From positions 1 through 22,464 of the forward strand of contig JABHHG010000224.1 of NCBI GenBank assembly GCA_018671635.1: a stretch of DNA of 22,464 nucleotides, given 5' to 3'. The notes beneath the pieces are model-generated. The model was not told the origin of the DNA and made no database searches. It saw only the letters and a program-made list of their open reading frames with translations. Source of the DNA: Fidelibacterota bacterium (GTDB taxonomy: Bacteria; Fidelibacterota; Marinisomatia; SCGC-AAA003-L08; D37C17). Below, piece after piece: positions 15,462-22,464 of the stretch. Positions within the stretch are counted from its first letter, which is position 1. Each line of letters starts with the position of its first letter. The position numbers and the translations under genes are program-made.

Positions 15462-16013
15462 ATGAGTGAAACTAAAAAAATAATTTTAGTATGGTTATTC
15501 TTAATTACATTGGGAGGGCTGACTGGAATTTCAATCATATTTAGAGATGTAAGTAATGGTTTCGGCACGGTTACATTTGGATCGATCACTCCATTCAAAT
15601 TAAAGACTAATACTAATGAAATATTTTCATCCCAAGAACTATCTGGCAGTGTATGGGTTGGGAATGCAATAGATAGCTATTGTACTACAGAAGAAGGATG
15701 CTCCGACGCAGTAAACATGTTTGCGTCAATTTGTGAAGAGTTTAAAAATAATGACAATGTTAAAATTTTATCATTTATGACTAATAAATTATCTAAAAAT
15801 AAAGATATGTTTTTGCAGTCATTTACATTATCTAATAACAGGAAGATTTTAGTTACTTCAGGGGAATATGAAGAACATTTGAACAGATATATGAATTATA
15901 ATTCATCAAATGCATTTATTGTGGATCAAAATGGAATTATAAGAGGTATATATAACATTCAGTCTAGATTAAATGCAAAGCGACTAATTGAGGATTTGAA
16001 AAAACTTATTTAG
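15462..16013 (+). CDS. SCO1/SenC-like thioredoxin-fold protein, metal site degenerate
   Basis: A 183-residue membrane-anchored protein with an N-terminal helix at about 8-27 and a thioredoxin-like domain outside. The C-terminal AFIVDQNGIIRGIYN segment and overall length resemble SCO copper chaperones, which load CuA of subunit II. However, the usual CxxxC is replaced by C74 and C80 with five residues between (CTTEEGC). The position of the third copper ligand, a His shortly before the Ile/Val-Asp-x-x-Gly strand, appears to be N147. C91 is an additional cysteine. It lies 11 bases after the hydroxylase gene and is the last gene of the cox cluster, which fits an oxidase-assembly or thiol role, though normal copper loading is doubtful. 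Its end overlaps the convergent Rrf2 gene by eight bases. Confidence 0.6.
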   Translation: MSETKKIILVWLFLITLGGLTGISIIFRDVSNGFGTVTFGSITPFKLKTNTNEIFSSQELSGSVWVGNAIDSYCTTEEGCSDAVNMFASICEEFKNNDNVKILSFMTNKLSKNKDMFLQSFTLSNNRKILVTSGEYEEHLNRYMNYNSSNAFIVDQNGIIRGIYNIQSRLNAKRLIEDLKKLI

Positions 16014-16449
16014 TAATGCCTAACGATTGAAGGGTCTTGTGCTTACGGTCTAGCTCTTTTGATAAAACCTCTAAGTTTTGATGAATAAGTTTTTCATTCA
16101 AATCATGCTTCATTGCTTTCCACACATTATGTACTGGGCAGGGGACCGAGTCGGTACAAATGTCTAATCCAAATAAACATATCTCATGTTTTGGAGGTGG
16201 TCCATTGATTACATGAATAATATCTATTATTCTAATATCTTTTGCGGGTTTATTTAATTTGATTCCACCACTTCTGCCCCTAGTGGAGTGTATTAAATTA
16301 TGCTTAGAAAGAGTCTGGACAATTTTTGCTAGATAAAATTTAGGGATATCATAATCCTTAGCAATGGTACTAACCATGACATTTTTATCTTGATTATTTG
16401 CCAAATAAATCATGGCTTGTATTGCGTGCTTAACTGATTCTGAAAACAT
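16006..16449 (-). CDS. Rrf2 family transcriptional regulator with Fe-S cysteine set
   Basis: A 147-residue regulator with the Rrf2 winged helix at about 5-75: MFSESVKHAIQAMIYLA, IPKFYLAKIVQTL, and RGRSGGIKL as the wing. C91, C98 and C104 are followed by H107 in PCPVHNVW. This C-x6-C-x5-C plus His arrangement is close to the C-x5-C-x5-C of IscR/NsrR, so an Fe-S cluster sensing NO, redox or iron state is likely from family knowledge. The target cannot be read from sequence. It is convergent with, and overlaps by eight bases, the last gene of the cox cluster, so no intrinsic terminator separates them. The ATG lacks a clear ribosome binding site. It is a candidate regulator of the nar or cox units nearby. 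Confidence 0.88.
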   Translation of the reverse strand: MFSESVKHAIQAMIYLANNQDKNVMVSTIAKDYDIPKFYLAKIVQTLSKHNLIHSTRGRSGGIKLNKPAKDIRIIDIIHVINGPPPKHEICLFGLDICTDSVPCPVHNVWKAMKHDLNEKLIHQNLEVLSKELDRKHKTLQSLGITK

Positions 16450-16605
16450 ATTGTTCGTAAATTTACAACATTTAAATGGTTTTAGAATAGAATGATTTAT
16501 CTTCTATAAGATATTGATCGAATACCATTGCAATATTTCGAATAAATAACCGGCCAGAAGTATCGAATTTCCTCAACAATGATTGTATATTCTGAATCCC
16601 AGGAA

Positions 16606-17448
16606 TCACTCTTTTAGCCCGATTTCATAAAGTCTTTCATCTAGAAAACTTTTTGCGGTATACTTATCAGAGAGCTTTATCTCATTTTTTGGATGGATAA
16701 ATAATGGTAAGGAGTAGCGTGACTTATTATCGCTATCAGATTTAGGATTGATTACTCGATGGATAGTGGAAGGATAGTAACCCTGAGAGCATTCTTGCAG
16801 CATGTCTCCAGTATTAATAACAAGCCAGCCCGGATTACAATTCACATCGATCCATTCATTTTCCATGTTTAAAACTTGTAACCCTGGTTGTGACCCTGCT
16901 GCGAGAAGAGTGATTAAGTTGATATCACCATGTGCGGCAGCACGAATTGAATTTCCTGCATCATTTTGAAGAGGTGGATAGTGGATAATACGCATTAAGT
17001 TCATTGTACTATCTGTAATCATATTAAAGAGTGGTTTTGAAAAACTGGATTTTACTTTATTCGGTGAATTTGCATCAATCCAAACAAGGAGTTCTCTTGC
17101 AATGGCCATTAATTGATGGTAAAGCATTACTGTCTTTTTGCTTATATTTGACGGAAACAGTCCCCATTCATAAAAATGAAAGAATTCCTTCAAATCTTTA
17201 TCTGGGAAACCTTTTGCATTTTCTGACATAAAGGGAAAATAACCATCTTGTGTCTTTGGATTAAAAGTATAATCTAATTTTTCTTGAGAATTAAAAAAAC
17301 TTTCCCATTCCGAATAAACTACCTTGATAAGATCGAAATCTAAGGGGTGATTTTTGAGTATTGCGAATCCAGTTTTATGTAATGAATTCGCAAAATTATA
17401 ACCTGCATTCTCTGATTTGTAATCAACGGTTTCAATTTTGAATGACAT
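16606..17448 (-). CDS. 2-Oxoglutarate/Fe(II)-dependent oxygenase (isopenicillin N synthase-like)
   Basis: A 280-residue protein of the 2OG-Fe(II) oxygenase / isopenicillin N synthase-like group. The iron triad is H173, D175 (AAHGDINLITLL) and H230 (YPSTIHRVINP). The RxS cosubstrate motif is R244/S246 (RYSLPLFIHP). The N-terminal DIOX_N-like part carries GFAILKNHPLD (27-37) and YFPFMSENAKG. The ATG has AAGGATTAAT just upstream and lies about 30 bases after the predicted start point of the element at 17485-17504. The substrate is unknown; relatives hydroxylate small molecules such as amino acids, pyrimidines and gibberellin-like compounds. It uses O2, like several neighbours. It sits on the same strand as, and directly downstream of, the LysR gene, but has its own promoter element. 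Confidence 0.87.
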   Translation of the reverse strand: MSFKIETVDYKSENAGYNFANSLHKTGFAILKNHPLDFDLIKVVYSEWESFFNSQEKLDYTFNPKTQDGYFPFMSENAKGFPDKDLKEFFHFYEWGLFPSNISKKTVMLYHQLMAIARELLVWIDANSPNKVKSSFSKPLFNMITDSTMNLMRIIHYPPLQNDAGNSIRAAAHGDINLITLLAAGSQPGLQVLNMENEWIDVNCNPGWLVINTGDMLQECSQGYYPSTIHRVINPKSDSDNKSRYSLPLFIHPKNEIKLSDKYTAKSFLDERLYEIGLKE

Positions 17449-17484
17449 ATTAATCCTTAATATAATATCATTTATAAACTATAA

Positions 17485-17504
17485 TATAATAAGATAGATA
17501 TATC
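17485..17504 (-). promoter_or_regulatory. Composite operator/-10 element, copy C (2OG oxygenase)
   Basis: Read on the minus strand it is GATATATCTATCTTATTATA: GATA-TATC-TATC, one base, then TATTAT. The predicted start point is near 17478, leaving a leader of about 30 bases that carries the AAGGA ribosome binding site. This fits the shared consensus GATATNNNTATCNTATWWTA. Confidence 0.6.
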
Positions 17505-17522
17505 CTAAAATAGAGTAATTTT

Positions 17523-18416
17523 TTATAATTTATTTAAAAATTTAACTATTTTTTTTATCGTTTTGGATTGTGGTCTATCTTTTCTAGTTATAACCCCAAT
17601 TTTCCTGAAAAATGGACCCTCAGCTAGCTCTATTGAAACTAGATCATTATTTGATATCTCTTGCACTATCGTATTTTCTGGTAAAATAGCCATGCCATTA
17701 CCAATTTCGAGTGACCTTTTAAGAGTTTCTATATTATCAAATTCATGTAAATGATTTACGGCGATATTATTATCTTTTAGAATGCTATCAATATAGCTTC
17801 TGGTTGGAATTTCATGTGTAAAACTAATGAACTCCAAATTATTTAATTCTTTTATACTAATCTTCAAGTTTGTAGAAAGATGAAATGAGGGAGCACATAC
17901 AGCAACAAGTTTTTCATTCTTAACATATTGAATATCAATAAGTGGGTGATTCCAGGGATATGCAGTTATGCCAATATCACAATCCCCCTGAATTACATTA
18001 TTATAAATCTTATCTGACCGACTATATTCAATATGTAGATTAATATTCTTATTTTCGGACATAAATTGTTTAATGCATCGAGGAAGCCTATAGAAGCCAA
18101 TTGAATAGATTGTTTCAATGTTCACGGTTTGTTTCGTTTTACCCAACTTAGCATCCATAAGATCTACTGTTTCCTGAAATAGATCCAATATTGAATGGCA
18201 ACCATTTAGGAAAATTCGCCCTTCATGTGTAAGTGAGAATTTTCCTCGTCCCCGAATAATGAGTTGTTTATCAAAATGATTTTCTAAAAATAAAATTTGC
18301 TGACTAACAGCAGATTGTGAAATGAAATTTAGTTCTGCTGCTTTTGAAAAACTTTTTGCTTTTGCAATGTCGCTAAAAACTTTTAGTAAATCTATATATA
18401 TACTTGATCCCTTCAA
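17523..18416 (-). CDS. LysR family transcriptional regulator
   Basis: A 297-residue regulator with the N-terminal LysR helix-turn-helix at about 8-68 (FSDIAKAKSFSKAAELNFISQSAVSQQI, shown here only in part as AELNFISQSAVSQQI) and a periplasmic-binding-like effector domain from about 95 to the end. It starts with TTG, with a stop codon immediately upstream in frame and GTGGGG as the likely ribosome binding site. It is divergent from the cytochrome c-narG operon across 196 bases and lies upstream of the 2OG oxygenase on its own strand. By the usual LysR habit it may control either neighbour. The effector is unknown. Confidence 0.92.
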   Translation of the reverse strand: MKGSSIYIDLLKVFSDIAKAKSFSKAAELNFISQSAVSQQILFLENHFDKQLIIRGRGKFSLTHEGRIFLNGCHSILDLFQETVDLMDAKLGKTKQTVNIETIYSIGFYRLPRCIKQFMSENKNINLHIEYSRSDKIYNNVIQGDCDIGITAYPWNHPLIDIQYVKNEKLVAVCAPSFHLSTNLKISIKELNNLEFISFTHEIPTRSYIDSILKDNNIAVNHLHEFDNIETLKRSLEIGNGMAILPENTIVQEISNNDLVSIELAEGPFFRKIGVITRKDRPQSKTIKKIVKFLNKL

Positions 18417-18612
18417 CTATAAGCCCCACTTATTTAAATTATTAATATTTGTTATTTGTAGCTAATGCAAAACTAATAATAAATTAACTAATGATAAAAG
18501 GATATAAATATCTTATTATAAAATTAGTGGATGGTTTGTTTTTCTTAGTAAGTAGAGTTTAAGAGGTAGGGGTGTGAAGAAAAAGGGTTTAAATATTAAA
18601 GGTGGATTATAA
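18417..18612. promoter_or_regulatory. Divergent control region between lysR and the nar operon
   Basis: An AT-rich intergenic region holding the promoters of the LysR gene (minus) and the nar operon (plus). It contains CTAAT three times on the plus strand, at 18462, 18473 and 18488. These lie just upstream of the composite element at 18501 and could be activator contacts. No TTGAT-N4-ATCAA FNR/DNR-type site is visible. AAAGGTGG at 18598-18605 is the ribosome binding site of the cytochrome gene. Confidence 0.45.
18501..18520 (+). promoter_or_regulatory. Composite operator/-10 element, copy D (nar operon)
   Basis: The sequence is GATATAAATATCTTATTATA: GATA-TAAA-TATC at 18501-18512, one base, then TATTAT at 18514-18519. 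The inner bases make it a perfect GATAT-AA-ATATC palindrome. The predicted start point is near 18526, giving a leader of roughly 85 bases. It is the best-symmetrical of the four copies. Confidence 0.65.
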
Positions 18613-19446
18613 ATGAGAATTAGCCTCAGTACAATGATAGTTATTTTTTTAGTAATAACCCTAGGCAGAAGCCAAAATCAAGCAGATACATTTTTTAAGC
18701 AAAATTGCGCGAGCTGTCATACAATTGGAGGTGGCCGTCTAACGGGCCCTGATTTAAAAAATATCCATTTGCGTAAAGATGACCAGTGGATTAAAGATTT
18801 TATTGCTGACCCGCAGGCAGTAATTAATAGTGGTGATCAATATGCAAAAAAAATAGTAGATGATTCTAGAGGTGTGATTATGCCAAAAGTGGCTGGTCTC
18901 ACTTCATTTATTACTCAATCTATAGTTAACTTAATAAAAGAAGAATCTTCCAAAGAAAGATCTAAATTTTCTGGAAATTCTATTCAAGATAGACCTCTCA
19001 CTGCTGCTGATATTTCACTAGGAGAATTATTATTTATTGGAAGAAAAAAATTTAAAAATAATGGTCCTGCTTGTATTTCTTGTCATCATGTTAATGGTTT
19101 GGGATATTTAGGTGGTGGTTACTTAGGACCTAATCTAACCACTGTTTATGGAGAATTAGGTGGAAAAAATGCTCTCGCTGCGTGGCTATCAAATCCTTCG
19201 AGTGAAACGATGTCGCCAATTTATAATAATCATCCTATTGATGAATCTGAAGTACTTCCATTAGTAGCATTTTTCAATAATGAAAGTAGAAAAAATATTC
19301 AATTAAACGGAAATGAAAATGATTTTTTGTTTATGCTATATGGGATTATTGGATTAGTTACATTTTTGATAATATTTGATTTATTTTGGGGAAATAGGAT
19401 TAACTCAATTAGAGAACGTTTTATAGAAGGTGGGAATAATGGGTAA
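18613..19446 (+). CDS. narC: Diheme cytochrome c, NarC-like, membrane-anchored
   Basis: A 277-residue protein with an N-terminal signal peptide (about 1-20), two cytochrome c domains and a C-terminal membrane helix at about 238-259. Heme sites are C32-x2-C35-H36 (CASCH) and C154-x2-C157-H158 (CISCH). Likely sixth ligands are M90 (GVIMPK) and M200 (SETMSP). It starts behind AAAGGTGG and overlaps narG by eight bases. A diheme cytochrome as first gene of a nar operon is known from Thermus (NarC), and a cytochrome c also precedes the alpha subunit gene in cytoplasmic-type nitrite oxidoreductase clusters. It would link the membrane reductase complex to periplasmic electron carriers. Confidence 0.8.
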   Translation: MRISLSTMIVIFLVITLGRSQNQADTFFKQNCASCHTIGGGRLTGPDLKNIHLRKDDQWIKDFIADPQAVINSGDQYAKKIVDDSRGVIMPKVAGLTSFITQSIVNLIKEESSKERSKFSGNSIQDRPLTAADISLGELLFIGRKKFKNNGPACISCHHVNGLGYLGGGYLGPNLTTVYGELGGKNALAAWLSNPSSETMSPIYNNHPIDESEVLPLVAFFNNESRKNIQLNGNENDFLFMLYGIIGLVTFLIIFDLFWGNRINSIRERFIEGGNNG

Positions 19447-22400
19447 AAATAAAGAAAAATTAAAATGGATTAGAGATGAAATTGACCCCTCTAATAGAAA
19501 ATGGGAAGAATTTTATCGCAATAGATGGCAATATGATAAGGTGGTTAGAAGTACACATGGGGTGAATTGTACGGGAAGTTGCACATGGCAAATCCATGTA
19601 AAAGATGGAATTGTCACTTGGGAAATGCAGGGTTTGGATTACCCCAAATTAGAAAATGGAATCCCACCCTATGAGCCACGTGGTTGCCAAAGAGGAATTT
19701 CATTCTCATGGTATTTATACAGTCCACTTCGTGTTAAGTATCCATATATCAGAGGTATTTTATTAGATTTATGGAGAGAAGCTAGAGCTGAATATTCTGA
19801 CCCTACAGAAGCATGGGAATCATTAGTAAATGATCCCGAAAAAACGAAAAAATGGAAAAATGCACGAGGCAAGGGTGGATTCCGTCGTGCAGATTGGGAT
19901 TTAGTGAAAGAACTCATCGCTGCATCTATGGTCAGTACAATAAAAAATCATGGTCCTGATAGAATAGCAGGTTTTTCTCCAATCCCGGCGATGTCAATGG
20001 TTAGCTATGCAGCTGGTGCACGTCTTATGCAATTAATTGGTGGAGTCTCACTCTCCTTCTATGATTGGTATTGTGATTTACCCAGTGCATCCCCAGAAAC
20101 TTGGGGTGAGCAAACAGATGTTCAAGAGTCGGCAGATTGGTACAATGCAAAAATGTTGGCTGTTATGGGAGCAAATTTAAATATGACTCGTACACCAGAT
20201 GTTCATTTCGCAGCAGAAGCAAGACATAATGGAACTAAAATGGTGGTTTTTTCACCAGATTTTTCTCAAGTATCAAAATTTTCAGATGAGTGGATTCCTG
20301 TAAATGCAGGGCAGGATGGCGCTTTTTGGATGGCAGTGAATCATGTGATATTAAAAGAATTTCATCATGAAAATCCAACAAAGGACTTCTTGGAATATAC
20401 TAAAAAATACACAGATTCACCATTTTTAGTAGAAATAAGTAGAGATAACGATATAGCTCGGCCAGGTAAAATGCTTCGTGCAAATAAATTGTTTCAATAT
20501 GAAGATATAGAAAATGGGGATTGGCAATTCCTAATGTGGGATGAAGTCGAAAAAAGAGTTAAGGTGCCGATGGGTTCGGTGGGTAACCGTTGGGCTGAAA
20601 AAAATAAAGGAAAATGGAACCTTAAATTAGAAGATAATATTGATGGCTCAAAAATTAGTCCACAATTATCATTTTTAAATGACGTAGATGAAATGCTAGA
20701 AATTGAATTAGATAATTTTGCAGAAGGGAAAGTAGGCCTCCGGAAAATTCCTATTAAATATATTGAAACAGTTGATGGAAAAGTACCTGTTACAACGGTT
20801 TATGATTTGTTAATGGCTCAGTATGGAGTTGGAAGAGGCTTAGAAGGGTACCCTGACTCTTATTTTGACGATGATTTGTTTACACCAACTTGGGCAGAGA
20901 AGTACACCGGCATTTCTCCCGATACTTTGATAAGGTTTGCAAGAGAGTGGGCGAGTACAGCTAAAAATACGGGTGGCAAATGTACTATTATTATAGGGGC
21001 TGGAATTAATCATTGGTATCATGCAAACTTAACATATAGAGCTGCAATTCATGCTCTTATGTTTACGGGCTGTATTGGAAAAAATGGTGGTGGTCTTGCT
21101 CATTATGTTGGACAAGAAAAATTAGCACCAGGTGAATCATGGGGATCTATTGCATTAGCCAAAGACTGGCATAGTCCCTCTCGTTTACAGAACGCACCAA
21201 GTTGGCATTATGTCCATTCTGATCAGTGGCGATATGAAAAAGAATTTTCAGACTATCACACAATTCCCAAACATCAACCGAAAAATAGCCTGGCTAAGGG
21301 ACATACCATTGATGTAAATGTTAGGGCTGTTAGAAATGGGTGGCTACCATTTTATCCACAGTTTGAGAATAATCCTCTAAATATTGTAACTGAAGCAAGA
21401 AAAAATGGTGCGAAAGATGAGAAAGAAGTTGTTGATTTCGTTGTTAGAAAATTAAAGAAACGTGAAATGAAATTCTCAATTGAAGACCCTGATAATGAAG
21501 CTAATTTTCCAAGAGTTTGGTTTGTATGGAGAGGAAACGCTATTGGTGGTTCAGCGAAGGGGCATGAGTTCTTTTTAGATCATTATTTAGGAACACATAC
21601 CAACCAAGTGTCTGATAGTAATTTTGCTAAAGGATCAACAGAAGAAGTAGTTTGGCATGATAAAGTTCCTCAAGGAAAGATGGATTTAGTTGTGGATTTG
21701 AATTTCCGAATGGATACATCTGCGTTATATTCTGATATTGTTTTGCCTGCTGCAACATGGTATGAGAAAGATGATTTAAATTCCACAGATATGCATAGTT
21801 TTATTCATCCCTTGCAGGAAGCTGTTCCTCCTGCATGGGAGTCCAAGTCTGATTGGGATATTTTTAAAGAAATTTCAAAATCATTTTCAAAGTTAGCAAA
21901 AAATCATTTTCCTGAGCTAGTAGAGGACTTGGTCTCTATTCCATTAGCTCATGATTCTCCTGCAGAAATCGCCCAGACTGACATAAAAGATTGGATAAAC
22001 AATGAAATCGAGGCCATTCCAGGAAAAACAATGCCTGGAATGAAAATTGTAAAGAGGGACTATAAAAATGTACACAATCAATTTGTGTCATATGGTCCCA
22101 ATATCCTTAAAAATGGCTTAGGTGCCCATGGAACGAACTATAAAGTAAAAGACGAATATATTCGTTTAATTGATGAGCATTCAACTGAAAGTTGGAATAA
22201 TCAGATCTATCCATCTTTAAGGGAGGCAAAAGATGTTGCAAATATAATTTTAAGCCTAGCAACTGTAACTAATGGTGAATTAGCATATCGCTCCTATAAA
22301 AATATGGAAGAGAAAACAGGCTTAAAACTTGCTCATTTAGCTGAGAAAAATCGAGGAACTCGTGTAAGTTTTGATGATTTATGCTCTCAGCCTAAACGCC

Positions 22401-22464
22401 TGTTAAATAGCCCTATGTGGTCAGGTTTAACTGAAGATGGTCGTGCCTATTCTCCATTTACTTA
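19439..22464 (+). CDS. narG: Respiratory nitrate reductase alpha subunit, 5' part (NarG/NxrA type)
   Basis: The frame is open from the ATG at 19439 to the window end: 1008 codons of a family of about 1200-1250, so only the C-terminal fifth is missing. The FS0 [4Fe-4S] ligands are H40, C44, C48 and C83 with NarG spacing (STHGVNCTGSC, EPRGCQRG). The molybdenum-binding aspartate is D213 in FYDWYCDLP, followed by TWGEQTDVQESADWYN. There is no twin-arginine signal, so catalysis is in the cytoplasm, as in NarGHI. The start overlaps the cytochrome gene by eight bases. narH, narJ and narI are expected beyond the window. Cytoplasmic nitrite oxidoreductase NxrA is closely related, and sequence motifs alone do not settle the direction. 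Confidence 0.94.
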   Translation, partial: MGKNKEKLKWIRDEIDPSNRKWEEFYRNRWQYDKVVRSTHGVNCTGSCTWQIHVKDGIVTWEMQGLDYPKLENGIPPYEPRGCQRGISFSWYLYSPLRVKYPYIRGILLDLWREARAEYSDPTEAWESLVNDPEKTKKWKNARGKGGFRRADWDLVKELIAASMVSTIKNHGPDRIAGFSPIPAMSMVSYAAGARLMQLIGGVSLSFYDWYCDLPSASPETWGEQTDVQESADWYNAKMLAVMGANLNMTRTPDVHFAAEARHNGTKMVVFSPDFSQVSKFSDEWIPVNAGQDGAFWMAVNHVILKEFHHENPTKDFLEYTKKYTDSPFLVEISRDNDIARPGKMLRANKLFQYEDIENGDWQFLMWDEVEKRVKVPMGSVGNRWAEKNKGKWNLKLEDNIDGSKISPQLSFLNDVDEMLEIELDNFAEGKVGLRKIPIKYIETVDGKVPVTTVYDLLMAQYGVGRGLEGYPDSYFDDDLFTPTWAEKYTGISPDTLIRFAREWASTAKNTGGKCTIIIGAGINHWYHANLTYRAAIHALMFTGCIGKNGGGLAHYVGQEKLAPGESWGSIALAKDWHSPSRLQNAPSWHYVHSDQWRYEKEFSDYHTIPKHQPKNSLAKGHTIDVNVRAVRNGWLPFYPQFENNPLNIVTEARKNGAKDEKEVVDFVVRKLKKREMKFSIEDPDNEANFPRVWFVWRGNAIGGSAKGHEFFLDHYLGTHTNQVSDSNFAKGSTEEVVWHDKVPQGKMDLVVDLNFRMDTSALYSDIVLPAATWYEKDDLNSTDMHSFIHPLQEAVPPAWESKSDWDIFKEISKSFSKLAKNHFPELVEDLVSIPLAHDSPAEIAQTDIKDWINNEIEAIPGKTMPGMKIVKRDYKNVHNQFVSYGPNILKNGLGAHGTNYKVKDEYIRLIDEHSTESWNNQIYPSLREAKDVANIILSLATVTNGELAYRSYKNMEEKTGLKLAHLAEKNRGTRVSFDDLCSQPKRLLNSPMWSGLTEDGRAYSPFT

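Noticed and set aside
16503..16519. Partial match to the composite element upstream of the Rrf2 gene
   Set aside because: Only the TATC half and a poor TATAGA box match and the left arm is shifted, so it is not listed as a site, though autoregulation remains possible.
19669..19917. 82-aa minus-strand ORF inside narG
   Set aside because: It is entirely within the well-supported narG frame; its Ser/Pro-rich product is a reverse-strand shadow.

Overview
This is an AT-rich bacterial chromosomal window with densely packed genes, good Shine-Dalgarno sequences in front of many of them, and frequent TTG or GTG starts. It has no rRNA, tRNA, insertion sequence, phage gene or CRISPR array that I can see. 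The gene content is an A1-type cytochrome c oxidase, a membrane-bound-type nitrate reductase with a diheme cytochrome c, NnrS-like and Rrf2 proteins, and phenylalanine/tyrosine catabolism. This suggests a free-living, facultatively nitrate-respiring, probably marine bacterium. A lineage of the FCB/Marinimicrobia (SAR406) kind would fit, but that is an inference from composition and gene mix and I did not do a phylogeny.

Layout. 1-294: 3' end of a DUF4395 membrane protein. 379-3051, minus strand: mnmA, a doubtful 47-aa ORF and an NnrS-like multi-heme-type membrane protein. 3351-5351, plus: a three-part HTTM/DUF393 protein. 5646-6989, minus: the tRNA-hydroxylation U32 protein TrhP. 7130-8786, plus: a PLP decarboxylase translationally coupled to a DUF309 protein. 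8921-16013, plus: one long, tightly overlapping cluster coxB-coxA-coxIII-like-coxC-coxIV, a small CPYC exported protein, a VOC protein, HPPD, phenylalanine hydroxylase and a degenerate SCO-like thioredoxin fold. 16006-18416, minus: an Rrf2 regulator, a 2-oxoglutarate-Fe(II) oxygenase and a LysR regulator. 18613-22464, plus: a diheme cytochrome c (NarC-like) followed by narG, which runs off the window.

How the parts fit together. The long plus-strand cluster puts the respiratory O2 sink and two O2-consuming enzymes (phenylalanine hydroxylase and HPPD) in what looks like one transcription unit, so oxygen respiration and aromatic amino acid oxidation would be expressed together. The nar operon beside it supplies the alternative acceptor. 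Regulators (Rrf2 with an Fe-S cysteine set, LysR) lie between the two.

Most notable observation: a 20-bp composite element, GATATNNNTATCNTATWWTA, occurs four times. Each copy is in an intergenic region, in the right orientation and immediately upstream of a gene or operon (HTTM/DUF393; PLP decarboxylase-DUF309; 2OG oxygenase; narC-narG). It consists of a GATA-N4-TATC inverted repeat one helical turn upstream of a TATWWT -10 box. It looks like an undescribed operator-promoter or lineage-specific promoter class linking nitrate respiration to three otherwise unrelated genes.
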